DNA from: Acidobacteriaceae bacterium
GTDB taxonomy: Bacteria > Acidobacteriota > Terriglobia > Terriglobales > Acidobacteriaceae
Assembly (NCBI GenBank): GCA_030838305.1
Contig: JAUTWY010000014.1
Location: forward strand, 1-18,416
DNA length: 18,416 bases
Reading direction: 5' to 3'
Shown: positions 14,068-18,416 of the stretch, piece after piece
How the letters are laid out: each line of letters begins with the position of its first letter
Numbering within the stretch: the stretch's first letter is position 1
Made by a program: the position numbers and the translations under genes
Notes under the pieces: model-generated
Seen by the model: only the letters and a program-made list of their open reading frames with translations
The model's database searches: none
Told to the model about the DNA's origin: nothing

Positions 14068-16299
14068 ATGGCGACGACAAAAACTGATCCCAAGCTGTCG
14101 GTAGCAGGCGGAAAGAAATCCCGTAACTACGAGGGCCTTCCCCCCCAGCAACTGATCGAAGCCTACCGCATCATGTATACCTCCCGGCGCATCGATGACC
14201 GGGAAATCCTGCTCAAGCGCCAACAAAAGATCTTCTTCCAGATGTCGGGTGCGGGCCATGAGGCCATCGGCGTGGCGGCCGGAATGGCGCTGAAGCCGGG
14301 TTACGACTGGTTCTATCCTTATTATCGCGATCGCGCTTTATGCCTCAGCCTCGGCGCCAAGCCCCTCGAGATGTTTCTTCAGGCGGTCGGCGCTGCCGAA
14401 GATCCCAGTTCCGGCGGCAGGCAGATGCCCTCGCACTGGGGATACAAGCGGCTGAATATCGTGACCCAGTCGTCGCCCACGGGATCGCAGATTCTTCAGG
14501 CGGTGGGATGCGCCGAGGCGGGTCGGTATTTCGCCCGGCATCCGAAAGCTGCGGAGGCTCCATCGGTCACAAAGAACGCGAAAAATGGGGCGCCCGATTA
14601 TCGCCAGTTCAAGGATGTGAAGTTTCAGGGAGATGAAGTTACCTACGTCTCTCTCGGCGACGGTACCACCAGCGAAGGTGAGTTCTGGGAGGCGATGAAC
14701 GCCGCCGCTCTCAACAAGCTGCCAGTGATTTTCAGCGTGCAGGACAACGGTTACGCGATCTCTGTGCCGGTCGAGGTACAGACTGCCGGCGGCAGCATCT
14801 CGCGTTTGGTATCAGGCTTCCCAAATTTTCATTTCGAAGAAGTCGACGGCACTGACCCGGTGGCGAGTTGCGCCGCATTTCAGCGCGCAACCCAGTATTG
14901 CCGCGAAGGCCACGGCCCGGCATTCGTTCACGCCCATGTGATCCGGCCGTATTCGCATTCGCTCTCCGACGATGAACGCCTCTATCGTCCGGACTCCGAG
15001 CGGGAGCGCGATGCGGCCCGCGACCCGGTTTCGCGCACCCAGATGTTCCTGCTGCGCGAGGGAATTCTCGACGAGAAGGGCATCAACGAACTGGAAAAGC
15101 GAGTCGAGGAAGAACTGCAGGCCGCGGTGGACAAGGCTCTGGAAGCAATGCCGCCCGCGCCCGAGAGCGTGATGCAATATGTGTATTCGCCGGACATCGA
15201 TCCGGCCTCCCCCGCCTTCGATACGCAGGCGGCGGTTGGTCCGGATTCCGCTGACGGCAAGAAGCCGGCGGCGAAGACCATGGCCGACCTGATCAACGTA
15301 ACCCTGCGCGACGAGATGAAACGCGACGAGCGCATCGTGATCTTCGGAGAGGATGTTGCCGACTGCAGCCGCGACGAATATTTGAAGCGCAAGCTGGTGA
15401 AAGGGAAGGGCGGAGTCTTCAAACTTACCTTCGGTTTGCAGTGCGAATTCGGCAATGACCGGGTATTCAATTCTCCGCTGGCCGAGGCCGCCATCGTGGG
15501 CCGCGCGACCGGCATGGCGACGCGTGGGTTAAAGCCGGTCGTTGAAATTCAATTTTTCGACTACATTTGGCCCGCAGTCATGCAGATTCGCGACGAACTC
15601 TCGGTGATCCGCTGGCGCTCGAACAATGCTTTCTCTTGTCCCATCGTAATTCGAGTCGCGATTGGCGGGTATCTTACTGGAGGCGCGATTTACCACTCGC
15701 AATGCGGCGAGAGCATCTTCACGCATATGCCAGGACTGCGCGTTGTGTTCCCCTCCAACGCGTTGGACGCAGCCGGACTGCTGCGCACCGCGATCCGCTG
15801 TGACGATCCTGTGCTGTTTCTCGAGCACAAGCGCTTGTATCGCGAAACCTACGGCCGTGCCCCATATCCTGGTTCGGATTACATGATTCCGTTCGGCAAA
15901 GCGAAGGTCGTGCTCCCCGGGACGGACTTGACCGTGATCACCTACGGTGCCGTAGTGCCGCGTGCGCTGCAGGCGGCGCAGAAGCTCGAGCGCGAACACG
16001 GCGTGAAAGTTGAGTTGATCGATCTCCGCTGCCTGAATCCGTTTGATTGGGAGACGATTGTCGCGTCGGTCGCGAAAACAAACCGCGCGCTCGTGGCCTA
16101 CGAAGATACTTTGAGCTGGGGTTATGGCGCCGAGATCGCAGCGCGCATCGCCGACCAGCTTTTTGATCAACTGGATGCGCCGGTGCGCCGCGTCGCCGCC
16201 GCCGATACATTCGTGGCCTACCAGCCAATACTGGAAGATGCCATTCTGCCACAGACCAACGATCTTTTCCGCGCCATGAAAGAGCTCTCGGAATACTAA
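14068..16299 (+). CDS. Fused 2-oxoacid dehydrogenase E1 alpha-beta (branched-chain type)
   Basis: 743 residues. The first part (about 25-370) is E1 alpha with the thiamine-diphosphate motif GDGTTSEG...DNGYAIS at 197-231. A Pro/Ala-rich linker follows, and from about residue 405 (MADLINVTLRDEM) a complete E1 beta with FGEDVA, FNSPLAEAAIVG, the HSQ...FTHMPGLRVV active-site region and the C-terminal transketolase domain. E1 decarboxylates 2-oxo acids and acylates the lipoyl group of E2; sequence style suggests branched-chain 2-oxo acids, but pyruvate cannot be excluded. Normally alpha and beta are separate genes. The ATG at 14068 has CAGGGA upstream. No E2 or E3 gene is in the window. The DUF58 gene starts 25 bases downstream. 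Confidence 0.92.
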   Translation: MATTKTDPKLSVAGGKKSRNYEGLPPQQLIEAYRIMYTSRRIDDREILLKRQQKIFFQMSGAGHEAIGVAAGMALKPGYDWFYPYYRDRALCLSLGAKPLEMFLQAVGAAEDPSSGGRQMPSHWGYKRLNIVTQSSPTGSQILQAVGCAEAGRYFARHPKAAEAPSVTKNAKNGAPDYRQFKDVKFQGDEVTYVSLGDGTTSEGEFWEAMNAAALNKLPVIFSVQDNGYAISVPVEVQTAGGSISRLVSGFPNFHFEEVDGTDPVASCAAFQRATQYCREGHGPAFVHAHVIRPYSHSLSDDERLYRPDSERERDAARDPVSRTQMFLLREGILDEKGINELEKRVEEELQAAVDKALEAMPPAPESVMQYVYSPDIDPASPAFDTQAAVGPDSADGKKPAAKTMADLINVTLRDEMKRDERIVIFGEDVADCSRDEYLKRKLVKGKGGVFKLTFGLQCEFGNDRVFNSPLAEAAIVGRATGMATRGLKPVVEIQFFDYIWPAVMQIRDELSVIRWRSNNAFSCPIVIRVAIGGYLTGGAIYHSQCGESIFTHMPGLRVVFPSNALDAAGLLRTAIRCDDPVLFLEHKRLYRETYGRAPYPGSDYMIPFGKAKVVLPGTDLTVITYGAVVPRALQAAQKLEREHGVKVELIDLRCLNPFDWETIVASVAKTNRALVAYEDTLSWGYGAEIAARIADQLFDQLDAPVRRVAAADTFVAYQPILEDAILPQTNDLFRAMKELSEY

Positions 16300-16324
16300 G
16301 ATCGGTTTCCTGCCGCAAAGAGGA

Positions 16325-17899
16325 ATGAGCCTTGGTTTTAGCCAGGTTACGAAGGCTTTCCCTGCACTCTGCTTCTCGTTGATCGTTCCCTTCGGCGATG
16401 CTAGGCTTCGAGAAGTGAGTTCCACTTACAATAATCCTGTGAATCCAACTCCAGTCAGGAGCGGCGCCGTCGTCGCGTGGCTCCAGTCGGCCACGGGAGA
16501 AGTGTGGGTAAAGTTCCTGCTTGCACTGGTCGGATTGGGGCTGGCGTTCGGGGCGGCATTGCTCTCCACGGCATCGGGTGAGGCGGGCAATGTGTGGGCA
16601 TCGGTTTTTCTGGCGTCCGCCGCGCTGTTGATGGCGGCGTTTGTGGGATTGGTCACTGTACCTCACCTGGCGCGGCGCGTGGCGCTGGAACGTTTGCGCC
16701 AGACGTTTCACTACGAAGTCACGAAAGTGGGCGTGGTCTATGTGCTGGTCACGCTGGTCATTGGCATCGCGGCGCTGAATACCGGGAACAACCTGCTCTA
16801 CATCGTAGTGGCAGCGATGCTGGCTGCCATCCTTGTGTCAGGGATGGTTTCAGCGCTCGTGCTGCGCGGTCTCGAACTCGACATTCGCCTGCCCGAGCAC
16901 ATGTTTGCCGGACGCCCGGTACTGGGACGAATTGTCCTGCGCAACCCGAGGCGTTTTTGGCCTGCCATTTCCATTCGGGTGTTGCCGGTGCGCAAAGAAA
17001 AGCAAATTCGCAAGCAATGGCGATGGGAACGCACGACATTCGTCTTTCCGCTGAACCGCGCTCCTCAAAAACAATGGGTCCGGATGCGCGACTGGAAGGT
17101 GAAGCGGGTGGATTCAGTGCCGCCGCCCCCGGGGATTTTTGAAGGGATGGTTTATTTCCCGTACCTGCCGGCAAAAACTGAGTTGCCCGCTGACCTACAG
17201 CTCTGCTTTGAGCGCCGCGGCCGCTATTGCGAATCGAGTTTCGCCGTGGCCACGCGTTTTCCCTTTGCATTCCTCACCAAGATGCGAGACGTCGCACTGC
17301 AGCGAGAGATTGTCGTGTACCCGAATATCGAGCCCGCCGACGAACTCTTCGAAATTCTGCCGCTGGTCCGTGGAGAGTGGGAAAGCTTTGTTCGCGGACG
17401 CGGCTCAGACCTATATCGCATTCGCGAATACATGCCGGAAGACTCGGCGCGCCACGTGGACTGGAAGGCTACCGCAAAGTCCGGCTCGTTAAAGGTACGG
17501 GAATTCAGCCGTGAGGATGAACGCAAGCTCTGCATTGTCTTCGACAATCCCGCGGCTGGCCTGATCTCCGGCCGGGCCTACGAACGAGCGGTGAACCTGA
17601 CGGCGTCGCTGGCGTGGCACTTCTCTTCGCAGGATGCGGAAGTTTCATTTCTTCTCCCCGGGCACGGGCGAGGCGCCGACCTGCATGAGTTCCTAGCGCG
17701 CCTGGCAGTGATCGAGGCGGAAAAGGATTCGCCTGCGCAGCAACCATCGCAGGTTGATATTCTGAGAGAAATAAACCAGGGCGGCACCGGCGAGTACAAC
17801 ATCATTCTTACCGCACGCCCGCGTGGCAGTTTGCCTACCGCATTGTGGAACTGCTCCTACTTCGTGTTTGTTGGGGACGAGATGGCCTCAACAGTTTGA
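16325..17899 (+). CDS. DUF58-domain membrane protein
   Basis: 524 residues as drawn from ATG 16325. That ATG has AGAGGA almost touching it, and the first 40 residues are unlike the family, so the true start may be a downstream GTG (16414 or 16440). Four hydrophobic segments occupy about residues 62-190, including NTGNNLLYIVVAAML, typical of the DUF58 N-terminus. The DUF58 core follows, with GRGSDLYRIREYMPEDS, ARHVDWKATAKSGSLKVRE and FSREDERKLCIVFD. Family members usually sit beside a MoxR-type AAA+ ATPase and von Willebrand-domain proteins, with a proposed role in envelope complex assembly; none of these partners is present here. Its exact function is unknown. Confidence 0.88.
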   Translation: MSLGFSQVTKAFPALCFSLIVPFGDARLREVSSTYNNPVNPTPVRSGAVVAWLQSATGEVWVKFLLALVGLGLAFGAALLSTASGEAGNVWASVFLASAALLMAAFVGLVTVPHLARRVALERLRQTFHYEVTKVGVVYVLVTLVIGIAALNTGNNLLYIVVAAMLAAILVSGMVSALVLRGLELDIRLPEHMFAGRPVLGRIVLRNPRRFWPAISIRVLPVRKEKQIRKQWRWERTTFVFPLNRAPQKQWVRMRDWKVKRVDSVPPPPGIFEGMVYFPYLPAKTELPADLQLCFERRGRYCESSFAVATRFPFAFLTKMRDVALQREIVVYPNIEPADELFEILPLVRGEWESFVRGRGSDLYRIREYMPEDSARHVDWKATAKSGSLKVREFSREDERKLCIVFDNPAAGLISGRAYERAVNLTASLAWHFSSQDAEVSFLLPGHGRGADLHEFLARLAVIEAEKDSPAQQPSQVDILREINQGGTGEYNIILTARPRGSLPTALWNCSYFVFVGDEMASTV

Positions 17900-18123
17900 C
17901 CACTCGCTCCTCCCTCCACGCTGTTTGCGATTTATCGTTCTTCCTGGCTTCGAGGGCCTCCATGGCACGAAGGTAACGTTACTTTCGGTTACCTGAGTAC
18001 ATTGAACGCTCGGGTCAAATGGTTTACCTTTCTCCTACGAATTGGCGTCGCGCCATTCGTGTGCATGGCTGTGCAACTGGCTCTGGCACTGCATTAGGGA
18101 GAGAAACTTAAGGTCTGGCCCCC
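17900..18123 (+). other. Gap after DUF58 holding an uninterrupted frame and a hairpin
   Basis: The frame of the DUF58 gene stays open after its TGA, up to TAG at 18095-18097. The last part could be a small protein from TTG 18002: 31 residues with one membrane-spanning stretch (WFTFLLRIGVAPFVCMAVQL). No ribosome site precedes it. AGGTAAC (17971-17977) pairs with GTTACCT (17988-17994). It could be a small membrane protein, a former C-terminal extension, or chance. Otherwise I see nothing in this stretch. Confidence 0.3.
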
Positions 18124-18416
18124 ATGAACGAGAAAATCAGACTTCTGTATAGCGTCCTCTGGATCGCACATCCCGTCCTCCAGACGATGATTGCCATTGC
18201 CATGTTCCGTCGCGGCCAGCACCGCGCTTTTAAGTTCTTCTTCGCCTACATTGTTACTCAGATTTTGACCTTTATCGTGGTCTTTCCGGCCTCAAAATAC
18301 AGCTACTTTGTGTACTTCTACTTCTCGTGGTTCAGTACCGCCGTCAGCGTAGCGTTGGGATTTCAGGTAATTCATGAAGCCTTTCTTGACGTGTTCCGGC
18401 CCTTTCATACTTTGCG
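18124..18416 (+). CDS. Multi-pass membrane protein, N-terminal part (runs off window)
   Basis: An ATG at 18124 opens a frame of 97 codons without a stop to the window edge; AAGG lies about 11 bases upstream. The protein starts MNEKIRLLYSVLWIAHPVLQ, has three hydrophobic helices (about residues 8-28, 38-56, 60-80), and then VIHEAFLDVFRPFHTL. This looks like an uncharacterised membrane family I associate with Acidobacteriota, with no known function or catalytic motif in the visible part. Confidence 0.8.
   Translation, partial: MNEKIRLLYSVLWIAHPVLQTMIAIAMFRRGQHRAFKFFFAYIVTQILTFIVVFPASKYSYFVYFYFSWFSTAVSVALGFQVIHEAFLDVFRPFHTL

Noticed and set aside
15529..16711. Minus-strand open frames of 298 and 257 residues
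   Set aside because: Antisense to the E1 beta part and the start of the DUF58 gene; Arg/His-rich without domains.

Overview
The window looks like a chromosomal segment of a soil-type Acidobacteriota (Terriglobia/Koribacter-like). This is inference from three things: a single-chain fusion of 2-oxoacid dehydrogenase E1 alpha and beta, a secreted M3 oligopeptidase, and a partial membrane protein of a type I associate with that phylum, all in moderately GC-rich DNA. No rRNA, tRNA, CRISPR array, transposase or phage gene is visible. Almost all genes are recognisable housekeeping or secreted-hydrolase genes. I found no convincing new multi-gene system. The unusual material lies in gene junctions, decayed genes and RNA-scale structure.

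Layout. 1-122: tail of an upstream gene. 146-1066 (+): ketopantoate-reductase-family enzyme, convergent with the zwf-glk pair (3644-1076, -), which feeds glucose into the oxidative pentose phosphate pathway. Zwf stop and glk start are bridged by a six-codon minicistron. 3645-3908: divergent intergenic region. 3909-7009 (+): M20-type metallopeptidase coupled to a signal-peptide-bearing amidohydrolase, probably two steps of peptide/amide catabolism. 7234-8814 (+): membrane-anchored HtrA/DegP protease, followed by a large hairpin and then (8964-9695) a secreted, very basic protein with a C-terminal peptidoglycan-binding-like domain.

9697-9787 is a repeat-rich convergent junction. The minus-strand block 13275-9788 holds a secreted M3 oligopeptidase, a VapC PIN toxin preceded by a frameshifted antitoxin remnant, and a CpsB/YwqE-type PHP phosphatase. 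13483-13933 is a scar: the 5' end of an asparagine synthetase joined to the 3' end of a group-1 glycosyltransferase, both riddled with frameshifts. It is best read as the residue of a deleted polysaccharide-biosynthesis locus, and the nearby CpsB-like phosphatase may be a survivor of the same locus.

14068-16299 (+) encodes the fused E1 alpha/beta of a branched-chain-type 2-oxoacid dehydrogenase. A DUF58 membrane protein follows (16325-17899), then a 224-base gap with an odd open frame, and finally a multi-pass membrane protein that runs off the end of the window.
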